Assembly: GCF_000422785.1 (NCBI RefSeq)
Contig: NZ_AUGS01000009.1
Span: forward strand, 62,001 to 126,000
DNA from: Pseudovibrio exalbescens DSM 16456
GTDB lineage: Bacteria > Pseudomonadota > Alphaproteobacteria > Rhizobiales > Stappiaceae
Length of the DNA stretch: 64,000 nucleotides
Reading direction: 5' to 3'
The position numbers and the translations under genes are program-made. Below the pieces are notes generated by a model, which worked only from the letters and a program-made list of their open reading frames with translations, was not told the origin of the DNA and ran no database searches. Within the stretch, counting starts at the first letter, position 1. Each line of letters opens with the position of its first letter. This document shows, in pieces, positions 52,532-62,657 of this stretch.

Positions 52532-53368
52532 ATGCCAATGTCTGAAATTAAAGTCGATCACGAAGATCTTTCCGCCCTACCGGAACAGCGCCGGCAGAAA
52601 ATCCTGCTGACGTTGCAAATGGAAGGTCAGGTACTCGCTGCCGATCTTAGCCAGCGTTTTAATGTTTCGGAGGACACGGTCCGCCGCGACTTGCGGGAAC
52701 TGGCGCGCGCAGGCATGGTCAAGCGCGTTTATGGCGGGGCGGTGCCTTTGGCGCTGGATACAGGCAAACCATATGTCCAGCGCGCCAATAGTCAGGAGCA
52801 CATCAAACAGGAACTGGCACAGGCCGCCCTGGCATTGATCCGGCCCCGGCAAATTCTGTTTCTTGATGCCAGCACCACGAATCGACAAATCGCACGCGCA
52901 CTGCCAAACGATGTTCCCCTGACGGTCGTGACCAACTGCCCGCCCATCGCTGTAGACCTGAGCGATCATCCATTAGTCACGATCATCATGCCCGGAGGCA
53001 AGCTGAACAAGGCCATGCAGGCCCTCACAGGTCCAGAGTGCGTCGAAAAACTGTCTCAGGTGAATGCAGATCTTTGCTTTTTGGGTGTGTGTGCCATTCA
53101 TCCGCATTACGGCATTTGCTCGGAAAATGATGAAGAGGTATTCGTCAAACGCGCCATGCTGGAACACGCTGCGGAAGTCGCGATCATTGCTACTGAAGAC
53201 AAGGTTGGCGCCGTCGAAGGTTTCAAGATTGCCCCGATCGACAAGATCACCCACATGATCACGCCCGACACGGTGCCGAAAGACCTCCTGACCCCTTATG
53301 TCGAAAAGGCAATTCGGGTCATTCCGGTTGGAGAAACCAGCGCAAAGACCATGCGGAGGACCTCATGA
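52532..53368 (+). CDS. DeoR/GlpR family transcriptional regulator
   Basis: The product has about 278 residues. The winged HTH is RRQKILLTLQMEGQVLAADL, SQRFNVSEDTVRRDLRELAR, AGMVKRVYGGAVPL. A sugar-phosphate-sensing domain follows, with LFLDASTTNRQIARALP, TVVTNCPPIAVDLSDHP and NADLCFLGVCAIHPHYGICS. The SEDTVRRDL recognition helix is the family signature. Such proteins usually repress sugar or polyol genes and release DNA on binding a phosphosugar. The start is uncertain between GTG 52529, ATG 52532 and ATG 52538; none has a strong ribosome binding site. No sugar pathway gene lies alongside. Confidence 0.9.
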   Translation: MPMSEIKVDHEDLSALPEQRRQKILLTLQMEGQVLAADLSQRFNVSEDTVRRDLRELARAGMVKRVYGGAVPLALDTGKPYVQRANSQEHIKQELAQAALALIRPRQILFLDASTTNRQIARALPNDVPLTVVTNCPPIAVDLSDHPLVTIIMPGGKLNKAMQALTGPECVEKLSQVNADLCFLGVCAIHPHYGICSENDEEVFVKRAMLEHAAEVAIIATEDKVGAVEGFKIAPIDKITHMITPDTVPKDLLTPYVEKAIRVIPVGETSAKTMRRTS

Positions 53369-53552
53369 GAGATCCCTTGGGGCACCGTTCAGAAAACATC
53401 GTTTGGGCAAGCTCCAGCACCCGTGTCCACACCGACCGCCAGAGCCACAACCAAACCCGATTTCACACTCGAAGCTTCCCAGAGAAAGAGTAGATCATCC
53501 CCGGCTACCCTACCGCTGCTTCAAGTGGCGGACCTCTTCGAGTTTGTGAAAG

Positions 53553-53578
53553 GCGCCCAGACTTCCCGGTCTGGGCGC
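53553..53578. terminator. Terminator between the DeoR gene and tyrA
   Basis: GCGCCCAGAC (53553-53562) and GTCTGGGCGC (53569-53578) form a perfect 10-bp stem with a 6-nt loop. ATCTGTTTT follows on the plus strand and CTTTCAC on the minus strand. It sits 22 bp from the tyrA stop codon and probably serves that operon. Confidence 0.75.
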
Positions 53579-53600
53579 ATCTGTTTTAGGCATTTGCGAG

Positions 53601-54536
53601 CTATTCGCCCGGCTCGCCTCGATCATTCTGACGACCGAAGTTCGGCGCCGCAGATTCCTGACCGGCTTCAATAAGCTGCCGACGAATGACACGGGTGCGA
53701 GTGAACAGGTCAAACAATCTATCCCCATCCCCCCAACGGATCGCCCGCTGCAGCGCTGAAAGATCCTCGGAGAACCTGGCAAGCATTTCCAGAATCGCTT
53801 CCTTGTTGGTCAGACACACGTCCCGCCACATGGTTGGATCCGATGCCGCCAGACGAGTAAAGTCGCGAAACCCAGAGGCCGAGTACTTGATGACCTCCGA
53901 CTTGGTCACCGTCTCCAGATCATCGGCTGTTCCCACAATGTTGTAGGCGATGATATGCGGCAAATGCGAGACCACAGCCAGTACCAGATCATGATGCTCC
54001 GCATCCATGATCTCGACGCTGGATCCGCAGGCCTCCCAAAATGCGGTCAGTTTGGCAAGCGCCTTTTCGTCGGTCCCCAGTTCCGGCGTCAACACGCACC
54101 AACGGTTTTCAAAGAGCGATGCAAAACCGGCATCAGGGCCGGAGTACTCCGTACCGGCGATCGGGTGACCCGCGATGAAATGCACATTGTCGGGAATGTA
54201 CGGCTTCATGGCCTTGATAACGGCTCCTTTGACAGAACCCGCATCCGTGACAATCGCCCCGGGTGCAAGGCCCGGTGCGATTTGTTCAGCCACAGCTTCA
54301 CATGCCCCAACCGGAACACACACGATCACGAGGTCTGCACCCTCCACGGCCTCCCGCGCGTCGCGATAATATCGGTCACCAAGGCCCAGTTCCTCGGCAC
54401 GGTCGAGCGTTGCCTGAGAGCGAGTGGAGATGACGATTTCTTCCGCGATGGTCTCGCGGCGCATGACGCGGGCAAGGGAGGAGCCGATCAGACCGATGCC
54501 AATCAGCGCCACCCGTCGAAAGGAGGGTTCAGACAT
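53601..54536 (-). CDS. tyrA: Prephenate/arogenate dehydrogenase
   Basis: The 311-residue protein has the NAD-binding RVALIGIGLIGSSLARVMR. IVTDAGSVKGAVIKAM, FIAGHPIAGTEYSGPDAGFA, the catalytic His in SHLPHIIAYN and SASGFRDFTRLAASDPTMWR follow. These are the TyrA-core motifs for oxidative decarboxylation of prephenate or arogenate in tyrosine synthesis. It has no fused chorismate mutase or ACT domain; a chorismate mutase is encoded two genes upstream. It starts 12 bp after the hisC stop codon, in the operon chorismate mutase-hisC-tyrA. Confidence 0.95.
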   Translation of the reverse strand: MSEPSFRRVALIGIGLIGSSLARVMRRETIAEEIVISTRSQATLDRAEELGLGDRYYRDAREAVEGADLVIVCVPVGACEAVAEQIAPGLAPGAIVTDAGSVKGAVIKAMKPYIPDNVHFIAGHPIAGTEYSGPDAGFASLFENRWCVLTPELGTDEKALAKLTAFWEACGSSVEIMDAEHHDLVLAVVSHLPHIIAYNIVGTADDLETVTKSEVIKYSASGFRDFTRLAASDPTMWRDVCLTNKEAILEMLARFSEDLSALQRAIRWGDGDRLFDLFTRTRVIRRQLIEAGQESAAPNFGRQNDRGEPGE

Positions 54537-54548
54537 TTATGCTTTCTA

Positions 54549-55652
54549 TCAGTTGGTTTTAAGAAATTCCGTCAGAAGTGCCACAACCTGACGATTTGCT
54601 TCTTCAGATCCGATGGACATGCGAAGCGCGTTGTCAAAGCCGTAAGCCGAGACCTGACGCAGGATACATCCACGTTCCAGCAGATAGCGGTCGGCATCCG
54701 CAGCACGTTTCCCCGTTTCCTGCGGAAAGTGAATGAGAATGAAGTTGCAAACGCTGGGCGTAACCTCAAGGCCGATCTTGGTTAGCTCATCGCTGACCCA
54801 AGGCAGCCATGTGGAGTTGTGCTCGATCGCGGAGCGAACAAACGCCTGATCGCGAACCCCTGCAGCACCGGCCGCAATAGCCGCACTGTTCATGTTGAAG
54901 GGGCCGCGAATCCGGTTCAACGCATCTATGATATGCTCAGATGCATACCCCCACCCGATGCGCAGCGCAGCTAGCCCGTAAATCTTGGAGAACGTCCGGG
55001 TCATGATGACATTCTCGGCCGTTGAAACCAGCTCCAAACCCGCCTCGTAGTCGTTGCGCTGGACATATTCAGCATATGCTGCGTCCAGAACCAGCAAAGT
55101 GGTTTTGGGCAGGCCAGCGTGAAGACGGCGCACCTCATCAAACGGCAAGTAGGTGCCGGTCGGATTATTCGGGTTTGCCAAAAAGACCATTTTTGTCTTG
55201 TCGGTTACACGCGCCAGAATGGCATCCACATCCGCCGTATTGTTGGTTTCTGGGGCCACGACAGGCGTCGCTCCGGCCGCAAGAATGGCGATCTTGTAAA
55301 CAAGGAAACCGTGCTGCGAATAAATCGCCTCATCGCCATCTCCAAGGTAGGCATAGGCGGCCAGGCTCAGGATTTCGTCAGATCCGCAGCCACAAATCAG
55401 CCGGTCCGGATTAAGGCCATGAACCTCGGCGATCGCCTGCCGCAATTCCATAGCCCCCCCATCCGGGTACAGCTCCAGCTTGTCCAGCGAACGATAGGCC
55501 TCAAGCGCGGCGGGGCTTGCGCCCAACGGGGTTTCGTTGGAGGACAGCTTATGCAGCTTTCCATGACCCAGCGCCTTCGACTTACCAGGCACATACGGCG
55601 CAATTTCCATAACACCGGGGCGGGGAACAGGGCGTAGAACCGGCTGATCCAT
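54549..55652 (-). CDS. hisC: Histidinol-phosphate / aromatic aminotransferase
   Basis: The 367-residue class I/II PLP aminotransferase has [40 protein letters not shown] and [20 protein letters not shown]. The PLP lysine lies in [20 protein letters not shown]. These mark HisC. Placed between chorismate mutase and tyrA, it may serve aromatic amino-acid transamination as well as histidine synthesis, which is known for HisC proteins with this neighbourhood. The start ATG follows the upstream stop codon by 5 bp and has GAGGAC upstream. Confidence 0.95.
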   Translation of the reverse strand: MDQPVLRPVPRPGVMEIAPYVPGKSKALGHGKLHKLSSNETPLGASPAALEAYRSLDKLELYPDGGAMELRQAIAEVHGLNPDRLICGCGSDEILSLAAYAYLGDGDEAIYSQHGFLVYKIAILAAGATPVVAPETNNTADVDAILARVTDKTKMVFLANPNNPTGTYLPFDEVRRLHAGLPKTTLLVLDAAYAEYVQRNDYEAGLELVSTAENVIMTRTFSKIYGLAALRIGWGYASEHIIDALNRIRGPFNMNSAAIAAGAAGVRDQAFVRSAIEHNSTWLPWVSDELTKIGLEVTPSVCNFILIHFPQETGKRAADADRYLLERGCILRQVSAYGFDNALRMSIGSEEANRQVVALLTEFLKTN

Positions 55653-55657
55653 AAGAC

Positions 55658-56566
55658 TTAGTCCTCTTCACTCACCCGAACAGACTGACCATCAGCCTCC
55701 GGGTCTGCATCAAATTCACCATGAATGTCGATTGGTGCTGCATAACCACCAACCAGCCGAAGCGTATCCGGCACGGCACCGGAGGCCACGAACGCCTCCT
55801 GCAGCTCACCTGAGCTTAAATCACCAGATACGGCAAGCAATGCATCAACGCCATCGTAAGTGCGATAAAAACTCAACACTTCAATACCCTGGCTCATCAA
55901 TGAAGGCGGCGGTGTGCCGGTCCAGCGGGCGTCGAACACCTTAACATCACTTACAAATTCTGCATCATATCCGCCCGCAATCACCAACGCGGGCAAATCT
56001 GCCGCCCGTTCCTCCAGAACAAGGAACGGCAAACGAGCGACAATCAAAGGTCCACTGCTGCCATCCTCGCGCAGGCCCAGCCCGCGCCACCATGGCTGCT
56101 CCGCGCGTTCCTCAAGGCCGACAATACCCAGATCACCCGCATTGTCATGAACGGCCGATAGCACCGCAGATGGGTCAATCGCCTCTTTCAACGGCACATC
56201 AAAGCCAAAATAGAACCGGACGCTTTCCATCAAAGCGGCCGCCGGGCTTGTGTTGTCCATGTGCAGGGTGTAGCCGCCCAGCGCCGCTGCCGACCCGGCA
56301 ATGATTTCTCGCCACAGGTGTTCAATGGTCAACAACGATAACTTGCCAGAGTGGGCTTCAACTCGCGCCCGCAGCACCTCTGCTTCTCGGGCCGGATGAT
56401 GGAGTGGTTTACCCTGCACCGCCACACCCTCAAGGATATGCAGCTTTTCCACCAAAGCCGCGCGTTCGAGAAGAAGGTCATGCAGTTGCGTATCAACGGC
56501 ATCGATGCGCACGCGCACATCTTCAAGTCCTTCGATTTCACGTTTCGGATCGCTTGGAAAAGACAT
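55658..56566 (-). CDS. Chorismate mutase (AroQ-type) with degenerate prephenate-dehydratase-like C-terminal region
   Basis: The first 90 residues form an AroQ helical domain: [30 protein letters not shown] and the closing [20 protein letters not shown]. The remaining 200 residues ([40 protein letters not shown]) recall the periplasmic-binding-like fold of prephenate dehydratase. The Thr-Arg-Phe catalytic motif is absent and there is no clear ACT domain. It should convert chorismate to prephenate. The C-terminal part may be regulatory. It is the first gene of the operon with hisC and tyrA and is divergent from metX. Confidence 0.82.
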   Translation of the reverse strand: MSFPSDPKREIEGLEDVRVRIDAVDTQLHDLLLERAALVEKLHILEGVAVQGKPLHHPAREAEVLRARVEAHSGKLSLLTIEHLWREIIAGSAAALGGYTLHMDNTSPAAALMESVRFYFGFDVPLKEAIDPSAVLSAVHDNAGDLGIVGLEERAEQPWWRGLGLREDGSSGPLIVARLPFLVLEERAADLPALVIAGGYDAEFVSDVKVFDARWTGTPPPSLMSQGIEVLSFYRTYDGVDALLAVSGDLSSGELQEAFVASGAVPDTLRLVGGYAAPIDIHGEFDADPEADGQSVRVSEED

Positions 56567-56641
56567 TGAGTTCCATTCAGCTAGTGCCAGCTTTGTGCAT
56601 AGGCATCAAAAAGGGTTCGCGCTTCATGTTAAAAGAAAACG

Positions 56642-56670
56642 TTGACAGCTCGAGCTTCGGCCCATAGCAA
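56642..56670 (+). promoter_or_regulatory. Candidate promoter of metX
   Basis: A perfect -35 TTGACA (56642-56647) is followed after 17 bp by a weaker -10 TAGCAA (56665-56670). The metX start is 68 bp downstream. The 171-bp gap shows no SAM-II riboswitch signature. Confidence 0.45.
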
Positions 56671-56737
56671 ACTTTTAAAAATCTTGTCAAAGCAAAGATG
56701 ATCAAAGACCTCATCTGTTTTCCGCAACGGAGCTGAT

Positions 56738-57955
56738 ATGACCGACACTGCAGGCGCAGCGCCTCATACATCCGGGGCCACAACCGGCCTTGGCGATGCC
56801 GACACCCAGACCCATCAGGACGAAATCAACAATCCGTCCAGCAAGGTCATGCGGTTCGGTATGGATGCGCCACTGCAACTGGATGAAGGCACAGAATTGG
56901 CTCCATGGCAAATCGCCTATGAAACCTACGGCGAGTTGAACGCTGACAAGTCCAATGCCATTTTGGTCTGCCATGCGCTCACCGGTGATCAGTATGTCGC
57001 CTCTCCAAATCCGATCACTGGCAAACCCGGCTGGTGGAACCTCATGGTCGGCCCCGGGAAGCCCGTTGATACGGACCGCTTTTTCGTCATCTGCGCCAAT
57101 GTTCTGGGCGGTTGTTTGGGCACAACAGGTCCAGCCAGCACGAATCCGGAAACCGGCAAACCGTATGGGCTGAACATGCCGATTGTGACCATTGGCGATA
57201 TGGTCCGCTCGCAATTGCGCCTCGTGGAAGCTCTCGGCATAGAAACCCTGTTTGCTGTCGTCGGCGGCTCCATGGGCGGCATGCAGGTGTTGCAATGGGC
57301 TGCGGCCTATCCTGACAAGGTGTTCGCCGCCGTGCCCATAGCCACTGCCGCACGCCATTCCTCGCAGAACATCGCATTTCACGAGGTGGGCCGTCAGGCC
57401 GTCATGGCCGATCCCAATTGGCACAATGGCGACTATGCCAGCTACAAGCAGCGCCCCACCAAGGGACTGGCCGTTGCCCGCATGGCCGCGCACATCACCT
57501 ACATGTCGGATTCATCCCTGCATACCAAGTTCGGGCGCAACCTTCAGGATCGATCCAAGGTCACATTCGGATTCGATGCCGACTTCCAGATCGAAAGTTA
57601 CTTGCGCCACCAGGGCATGACCTTTGTCGATCGGTTCGATGCCAACACCTATTTGTATGTCACCCGTGCCATGGATTACTTCGATCTTGCTGCACAACAT
57701 GGCGGCAAACTGGCTCATGCCTTCCTGCACACGAAAACCCGATTCTGTGTGGTTTCCTTCACATCCGACTGGCTGTTCCCGACGTCGGAAAGCAAGGCGA
57801 TCGTCAAGGCGCTTAATGCTGCGGCTGCAAACGTTTCCTTCGTGGAAATTGACAGTGATCGTGGCCACGATGCCTTTTTGCTGGATGAGCCGGAAATGTT
57901 CGAGACGATTACGGGCTTCCTGAACAGCGCAGCCTGGGCCCGCGGTCTGACCTGA
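56738..57955 (+). CDS. metX: Homoserine O-acetyltransferase
   Basis: The 405-residue alpha/beta hydrolase has [35 protein letters not shown] and the nucleophile elbow [14 protein letters not shown] (Ser178). [20 protein letters not shown] carries the catalytic Asp and [11 protein letters not shown] the His. It makes O-acetyl-L-homoserine for methionine synthesis, though some MetX proteins use succinyl-CoA. A Thr/Gly/Gln-rich N-terminal extension of about 35 residues precedes the core. CGGAGC stands 5-10 nt before the ATG. metW follows after 51 bp, the usual order. Confidence 0.96.
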   Translation: MTDTAGAAPHTSGATTGLGDADTQTHQDEINNPSSKVMRFGMDAPLQLDEGTELAPWQIAYETYGELNADKSNAILVCHALTGDQYVASPNPITGKPGWWNLMVGPGKPVDTDRFFVICANVLGGCLGTTGPASTNPETGKPYGLNMPIVTIGDMVRSQLRLVEALGIETLFAVVGGSMGGMQVLQWAAAYPDKVFAAVPIATAARHSSQNIAFHEVGRQAVMADPNWHNGDYASYKQRPTKGLAVARMAAHITYMSDSSLHTKFGRNLQDRSKVTFGFDADFQIESYLRHQGMTFVDRFDANTYLYVTRAMDYFDLAAQHGGKLAHAFLHTKTRFCVVSFTSDWLFPTSESKAIVKALNAAAANVSFVEIDSDRGHDAFLLDEPEMFETITGFLNSAAWARGLT

Positions 57956-58006
57956 GCCCGTCAGGTCCACCACCTGCTGCCCCGTTTCGCTTGAAAGGCC
58001 TATGAG

Positions 58007-58630
58007 ATGAACAAACACATGAAACAGGACATTCGCGGCGACCACCGCCTGATTTGCGATTTCATTACACCAGGATCACGGGTCCTCGACATCGGCTGCG
58101 AGGATGGCACGCTGCTCAACCACCTCATGGGCACCTTGAACGTGGATGGCCGCGGTATTGAACTGTCACAAGCGGGCGTCAACACTTGTGTGGCCCGCGG
58201 TCTGTCTGTCGTACAAGGTGACGCCGATCTTGATCTGAGCGCCTACCCGGATGGTGCATTCGACTACGCAATCCTCAGCCAAACGCTGCAGGCGACGAAG
58301 GACCCCAAGCACGTTCTGGAAGAGCTGCTGCGAATTGGCAAAAAGGCTGTGGTATCGTTTCCGAACTTCGGGCATTGGCGCAACCGCCTGCAGCTGCTTA
58401 CCAAAGGCCGCATGCCCGTCACGGACTATCTGCCTTACACGTGGTATGACACGCCGAACATTCACTTCTGCACCATTCGGGACTTCATGGAACTGGCCAA
58501 GGAAGTAGACGCGAAAGTCCTCAAGGCAGAAGCCATGAATGCCAGAGGAAAACCCATCACCATCAATGCGCCCTGGTGGGTATGGAATCTGATTGGCGAT
58601 CAGGCCGTGTTTTTGCTGGAGCGCAACTGA
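58007..58630 (+). CDS. metW: Methionine biosynthesis protein MetW
   Basis: The 207-residue SAM-methyltransferase-like protein has RVLDIGCEDGTLLNHL and RGIELSQAGVNTCVARGLSV. DYAILSQTLQATKDPKHVLE, VSFPNFGHWRNRLQLL and the characteristic LPYTWYDTPNIHFCTIRDFM follow. MetW is encoded with MetX in proteobacteria and is reported to form a complex that activates it. The start ATG is followed by a second Met (MNKHM). The window order metX-metW agrees with an operon. Confidence 0.95.
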   Translation: MNKHMKQDIRGDHRLICDFITPGSRVLDIGCEDGTLLNHLMGTLNVDGRGIELSQAGVNTCVARGLSVVQGDADLDLSAYPDGAFDYAILSQTLQATKDPKHVLEELLRIGKKAVVSFPNFGHWRNRLQLLTKGRMPVTDYLPYTWYDTPNIHFCTIRDFMELAKEVDAKVLKAEAMNARGKPITINAPWWVWNLIGDQAVFLLERN

Positions 58631-58654
58631 AGTCGCGCTGCCAGCACGACCCGA

Positions 58655-59455
58655 TCAAGAAGATGAGGGATGCGGGCTGCCGTAGATCACGGGTTCACGG
58701 CATCCGTCCATGGCTTGCACGCCAGCAGTCTTGCCCTCTGGCAAAAAAACCGGGCGCAGCACGCGAGCAGCCCGATTGCTGCGGTTGGTCAGCCCGCGAT
58801 AGACTTTCTTCTCCGCTTCCACCACCAGAAGCCCGGCAAAGGCTGGCCACAGCACCTGCCCCACCCGCTCAAAGGAGCGCGCCGACTTCATGATCATGCG
58901 CGAGCGTGTTGGCGGAACGTAAAGCGCTTCTTCTTGTGAAACAACGGAGAGCATGTGACTGGTCAGGAAGCTTTCAAGTTGCGGCCGTGAGTACGGCCGT
59001 CCGTACCCGAACGGTGAAACTTCAGAGCGACACCATGCCCCGCGTCGATTGGGCACCACCACCAACAGCCGACCGCCGGGTGCCAGCACACGATACGCTT
59101 CACCCATCAACCCATCCGGGTCGTGGGCCATGTCCAATGCATGCACCAACATGATCCGATCGATGCTTGAATCCGGCAGAGGCAGGCAATCGTTCTCGGT
59201 GAGAAAAGCCGCGTTGGGCCGTTCCGCCTCCCGTGGCCACTTCATGACCCCTTGCGCCGCTGGCATCGCTGCGAAGATACGGTCGGTTTCCCGCAAATAC
59301 GGTCTTAAAAACGGTGTTGCATATCCCATGCCCAGCAGGCTCTTGCCACGCATGTCCGGCCAGACTTCCCGCACACGCGCGCCGACGAGAACCCGCAGTG
59401 TCCGGCCCAGCGGCAAGTCGTAGAACGCGCGAAGATGTCGAACATCAAGATACAT
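58655..59455 (-). CDS. Class I SAM-dependent methyltransferase
   Basis: The 266-residue protein begins MYLDVRHLRAFYDLPLGRTL. It contains GKSLLGMGYATPFLRPYL (motif I, degenerate), DSSIDRIMLVHALDMAHDPD and the post-II block EAYRVLAPGGRLLVVVPNRR. A basic C-terminal part follows. The H-A-L-D-M-A and LAPGGRLLVVVPNR segments are typical of methyltransferase type 11 proteins found next to gloB in alphaproteobacteria. The substrate is unknown. It converges with metW and is divergent from gloB. Confidence 0.88.
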   Translation of the reverse strand: MYLDVRHLRAFYDLPLGRTLRVLVGARVREVWPDMRGKSLLGMGYATPFLRPYLRETDRIFAAMPAAQGVMKWPREAERPNAAFLTENDCLPLPDSSIDRIMLVHALDMAHDPDGLMGEAYRVLAPGGRLLVVVPNRRGAWCRSEVSPFGYGRPYSRPQLESFLTSHMLSVVSQEEALYVPPTRSRMIMKSARSFERVGQVLWPAFAGLLVVEAEKKVYRGLTNRSNRAARVLRPVFLPEGKTAGVQAMDGCREPVIYGSPHPSSS

Positions 59456-59630
59456 GCAGTCGTCCGTGAGTAGTGCAACACCCCTTTTATGGGGTCAGCT
59501 CCCAATTTGCGCAATGGGGCATCCTGTTAATGCCCCCAGCCCACATGCATTGGCGCAAACGGTTGAATTTACCCCACCAACCACCCATGATCGCGCCAGT
59601 ACCAAAGACTCGCAACCGGGAGCGTCCGCA

Positions 59631-60404
59631 ATGACCCAGACCCAATACCGACAGTTTGCCTGCCTTTCCGATAATTTTGGCGTGATCGTGCATGATCCGG
59701 ATAGCGGCACCACAGTGGCCATCGACGTGCCAGAAGCAGCCCCATATCTGGCCGTCCTGAATGCCGAAGGCTGGACCTTGAGCGACATTCTCATCACGCA
59801 CCACCATTGGGACCACGTTGGTGGCTTGGCTGAACTGCAGAAGAAAACCGGTGCCCGCGTCGTTGGTCCGGAACGCACACGGCAAAAACTGAGCGAGATC
59901 GAACTGGGAGTTGAAGACGGCGACCACATCTTTTGCGGCCCCATGAAGGTCAAGGCGCTGGCCACCCCCGGTCACACGCTTGATCATGTTACCTGGTGGT
60001 TTGAAGACGCGGGCATTGCCCACACAGGAGACACGCTGTTTGCGCTTGGATGCGGGCGCGTTTTCGAAGGAGATCCAGAAATGATGTGGGCCTCACTGAC
60101 CCACATCATGGACACGCTTCCCGATGATACCGTGATCTTCTGTGGTCACGAATACACGCAGGCAAACGCGCGTTTTGCGTTGACCATTGATCCGGACAAT
60201 GCCGATCTGCAAGCCCGCGCTCGCAAGATAGACGAACTGCGCGCCAACGGCACGGCCACACTGCCCACAACAATGGGCCTCGAACGCGCGACAAATCCGT
60301 TCTTGCGCGCGGATGATCCAACCATTCAAAAACGACTGGGCCTCGAAGGAGCTGCGCTCGCCGATGTCTTTGCCGAGATCCGCAAGCGCAAGGACAACGC
60401 CTGA
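59631..60404 (+). CDS. gloB: Hydroxyacylglutathione hydrolase (glyoxalase II)
   Basis: The 257-residue metallo-beta-lactamase-fold enzyme has the metal motif THHHWDHVGG (H57, H59, D61, H62). LATPGHTLDHVTWW, HTGDTLFALGCGRVFEG and the glyoxalase-II-specific CGHEYTQANARFALTIDPDN follow. It hydrolyses S-lactoylglutathione to lactate and glutathione in methylglyoxal detoxification. The start is the ATG at 59631 behind GGGAGCG; a longer frame to 59454 is not conserved. The stop TGA overlaps the next start (TGATG). Confidence 0.95.
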   Translation: MTQTQYRQFACLSDNFGVIVHDPDSGTTVAIDVPEAAPYLAVLNAEGWTLSDILITHHHWDHVGGLAELQKKTGARVVGPERTRQKLSEIELGVEDGDHIFCGPMKVKALATPGHTLDHVTWWFEDAGIAHTGDTLFALGCGRVFEGDPEMMWASLTHIMDTLPDDTVIFCGHEYTQANARFALTIDPDNADLQARARKIDELRANGTATLPTTMGLERATNPFLRADDPTIQKRLGLEGAALADVFAEIRKRKDNA

Positions 60405-60820
60405 TGAACGCGCTGACCGCAGACACAATCATCACGCAGCTCAACATGCAGCCCCATCCCGAGGGCGGCTACTATGTTGAAACCTTTCGCGATGGGGGAG
60501 ATCCCGAACCGCGCGGAGCCTGCACGGCTATCTACTACCTGCTCAAGGCAGGCGAAGTCTCGCATTGGCACACCGTGGACGCCTGCGAGATCTGGCACTA
60601 CTACGCAGGCGACCCATTGGCACTGTCTCTCAGCGATGGCACTTCACCCGCAACAACGGTGACCCTCGGCGCCGATTTGCTGGCTGGACAGCGTCCGCAA
60701 GCCGTGGTGCCCAAAGGAGTTTGGCAATCAGCGCGTGCCCTGGGCAAGTGGACCCTAGTTGGCTGCACCGTTGCGCCTGGATTCCAGTTCGAAGGGTTTC
60801 AACTCGCCCCACCAGAGTGA
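60404..60820 (+). CDS. Cupin family protein DUF985
   Basis: The 138-residue protein has the DUF985 (cupin_5) motifs MQPHPEGGYYVETFRD, CTAIYYLLKAGEVSHWHTVD and CEIWHYYAGDPLALSL. VPKGVWQSARALGKWTLVGC and TVAPGFQFEGFQLA follow. Histidines in SHWHTVD and EIWHYY are likely metal or ligand contacts. The family has unknown chemistry. It is coupled to gloB by a 1-bp overlap (TGATG), so the two are cotranscribed and may act on related metabolites. Confidence 0.93.
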   Translation: MNALTADTIITQLNMQPHPEGGYYVETFRDGGDPEPRGACTAIYYLLKAGEVSHWHTVDACEIWHYYAGDPLALSLSDGTSPATTVTLGADLLAGQRPQAVVPKGVWQSARALGKWTLVGCTVAPGFQFEGFQLAPPE

Positions 60821-61287
60821 ACGCCTGGTCCGTCAAACTGAATCACGATTTCCCCCGGCCGACGCGTCGGGGGTATCAATCCACCAGAAAACCGTCGCTT
60901 GAAGAAAAGGCAAAACACCAAACGCCACCAACCATTTAGGGGAAACGACAGCTTTTATTCATGTTTTTTCGACTGGAGAGCCCGAAGTGATATGTCTTGA
61001 GCGCATAACTTCAGGATACTGAGGCCGTTATCGCCACGGCAAAGACCTCATTCTCAACAATTCAAAAACCTAAACTTTTCATACCATTAGTTTTTCACGG
61101 TTTTCTGCTCGCTCTTGCCCCGCACCCTCCGGCAACATGCTAGGCTGGCGCATTCACTGGCAAGGAGCGCCCAAGCGGCCCTGCGCGGCTTAGTGCCCCT
61201 CTTGCTTTACTGAGATGCCACGGTATTGTGCGCCGCGTTAGGTGTGGCATTCCGTGCACACTCAAGAATTTGAAACTGGAATCAATC
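60821..61287. other. 467-bp gap upstream of argG
   Basis: I see no gene. CCCCCG (60852-60857) and CGGGGG (60868-60873) form a small hairpin downstream of the DUF985 gene, without a T tract. ATGCCAC (61215-61221) and GTGGCAT (61244-61250) form a perfect 7-bp hairpin about 38 bp before the argG start, within the probable leader. The remainder should include the argG promoter. Confidence 0.45.
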
Positions 61288-62514
61288 ATGGCCCAAGGCG
61301 ACATCAAAAAGGTTGTGCTTGCCTATTCTGGCGGGCTCGACACCTCGATTATTCTCAAGTGGCTGCAGACAGAACTCGGCTGCGAGGTTGTTACGTTCAC
61401 GGCTGACCTCGGTCAGGGCGAAGAACTGGGACCTGCCCGACGAAAAGCAGAAATGCTTGGGGTAAAAGAGATCTACGTTGATGATCTGCGCGAAGAATTC
61501 ATCCGTGATTTCGTATTCCCGATGTTCCGCGCCAACGCGATCTATGAGGGCGAATACCTTCTTGGCACCTCGATCGCACGCCCGCTGATTTCCAAGCGCC
61601 TGATCGAGATCGCAGAAGAAACCGGCGCGGACGCCGTTGCTCATGGCGCAACAGGCAAGGGCAACGATCAGGTTCGGTTCGAGCTGGGCTGCTACGCCTT
61701 GAACCCGGACATCAAGGTTATTGCACCATGGCGCGACTGGCAGTTGAAGTCCCGGACGGAACTGCTCGAGTTTGCGCAAATGCACCAGATCCCGGTTCCC
61801 AAGGACAAGCGCGGCGAAGCGCCGTTCTCGGTGGACGCCAACATGTTGCACTCCTCTTCCGAGGGCAAGGTTCTGGAAGACCCTGCGGAAGAAGCACCGC
61901 AATACGTTTACCAGCGCACCGTTGATCCAATGGAAGCCCCGGACGAAGCCACCACACTGGAAATTGGCTTTGAGAAGGGCGACCCGGTCTCCTTGAACGG
62001 TGTTGCCATGTCCCCTGCTACCTTGTTCGCCAAGCTGAACGATTACGGGCGCGACAATGGCATCGGACGTCTCGATATGGTGGAGAACCGGTTTGTGGGC
62101 ATGAAGTCCCGCGGCGTTTATGAAACACCGGGTGGCACCATCCTCTTGAAAGCGCACCGGGCCATGGAGTCCATCACGCTGGACCGTGACGCGGCCCACC
62201 TCAAGGATGAGTTGATGCCGCGCTATGCCAAGATCATCTACAACGGTTTCTGGTTCTCGCCAGAACGCGAGATGCTGCAGGCTGCCATTGACAAGAGCCA
62301 GGAGCATGTATGCGGCACGGTCAAGCTGAAGCTCTACAAGGGCAACGTGATGATTGTTGGCCGTGCGTCTCCAGCCTCGCTCTATTCCGAAGAGCTGGTA
62401 ACCTTTGAAGACGACAACGGCGCTTATGACCAGAAAGATGCGGCGGGCTTCATTCGCCTGAATGCCCTGCGCCTGCGGACACTGGCAAAGCGCAAGCAGC
62501 TGTTGAACAAGTAA
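61288..62514 (+). CDS. argG: Argininosuccinate synthase
   Basis: The 408-residue enzyme has the ATP pyrophosphatase motif SGGLDTS (14-20). [37 protein letters not shown] and [20 protein letters not shown] follow, the usual signatures of ArgG. It joins citrulline and aspartate at the expense of ATP in arginine synthesis. The start is the ATG at 61288 ([16 protein letters not shown]); an open frame from 61228 adds 20 nonconserved residues. The ribosome binding site is weak. It is followed by a strong terminator and is probably monocistronic. Confidence 0.97.
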   Translation: MAQGDIKKVVLAYSGGLDTSIILKWLQTELGCEVVTFTADLGQGEELGPARRKAEMLGVKEIYVDDLREEFIRDFVFPMFRANAIYEGEYLLGTSIARPLISKRLIEIAEETGADAVAHGATGKGNDQVRFELGCYALNPDIKVIAPWRDWQLKSRTELLEFAQMHQIPVPKDKRGEAPFSVDANMLHSSSEGKVLEDPAEEAPQYVYQRTVDPMEAPDEATTLEIGFEKGDPVSLNGVAMSPATLFAKLNDYGRDNGIGRLDMVENRFVGMKSRGVYETPGGTILLKAHRAMESITLDRDAAHLKDELMPRYAKIIYNGFWFSPEREMLQAAIDKSQEHVCGTVKLKLYKGNVMIVGRASPASLYSEELVTFEDDNGAYDQKDAAGFIRLNALRLRTLAKRKQLLNK

Positions 62515-62548
62515 GACGAAGGGGCCTACCCTTTGATGGAACAAACAC

Positions 62549-62579
62549 CCCGCCTTCTCACAGGGAAGGCGGGTTTATT
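62549..62579 (+). terminator. Intrinsic terminator of argG
   Basis: CCCGCCTTC (62549-62557) pairs with GAAGGCGGG (62565-62573) over a 7-nt loop, followed by TTTATTTTT. It begins 34 bp after the argG stop codon. Confidence 0.92.
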
Positions 62580-62657
62580 TTTGCCCAAGCCTTGCCTTGC
62601 CGCCCCAACCCTTGCAAACAAAACGCATTCAATATGACGGGCCGGCGCGAGGACACC

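Noticed and set aside
56567-56737. SAM-II riboswitch in front of metX
   Set aside because: Alphaproteobacterial metX leaders often carry it, but the expected conserved core was not found here.
61282-62544. 420-residue open frame antisense to argG
   Set aside because: It lies wholly opposite a definite argG. Long antisense frames arise here from codon bias, and the product has no recognisable motif or ribosome binding site.
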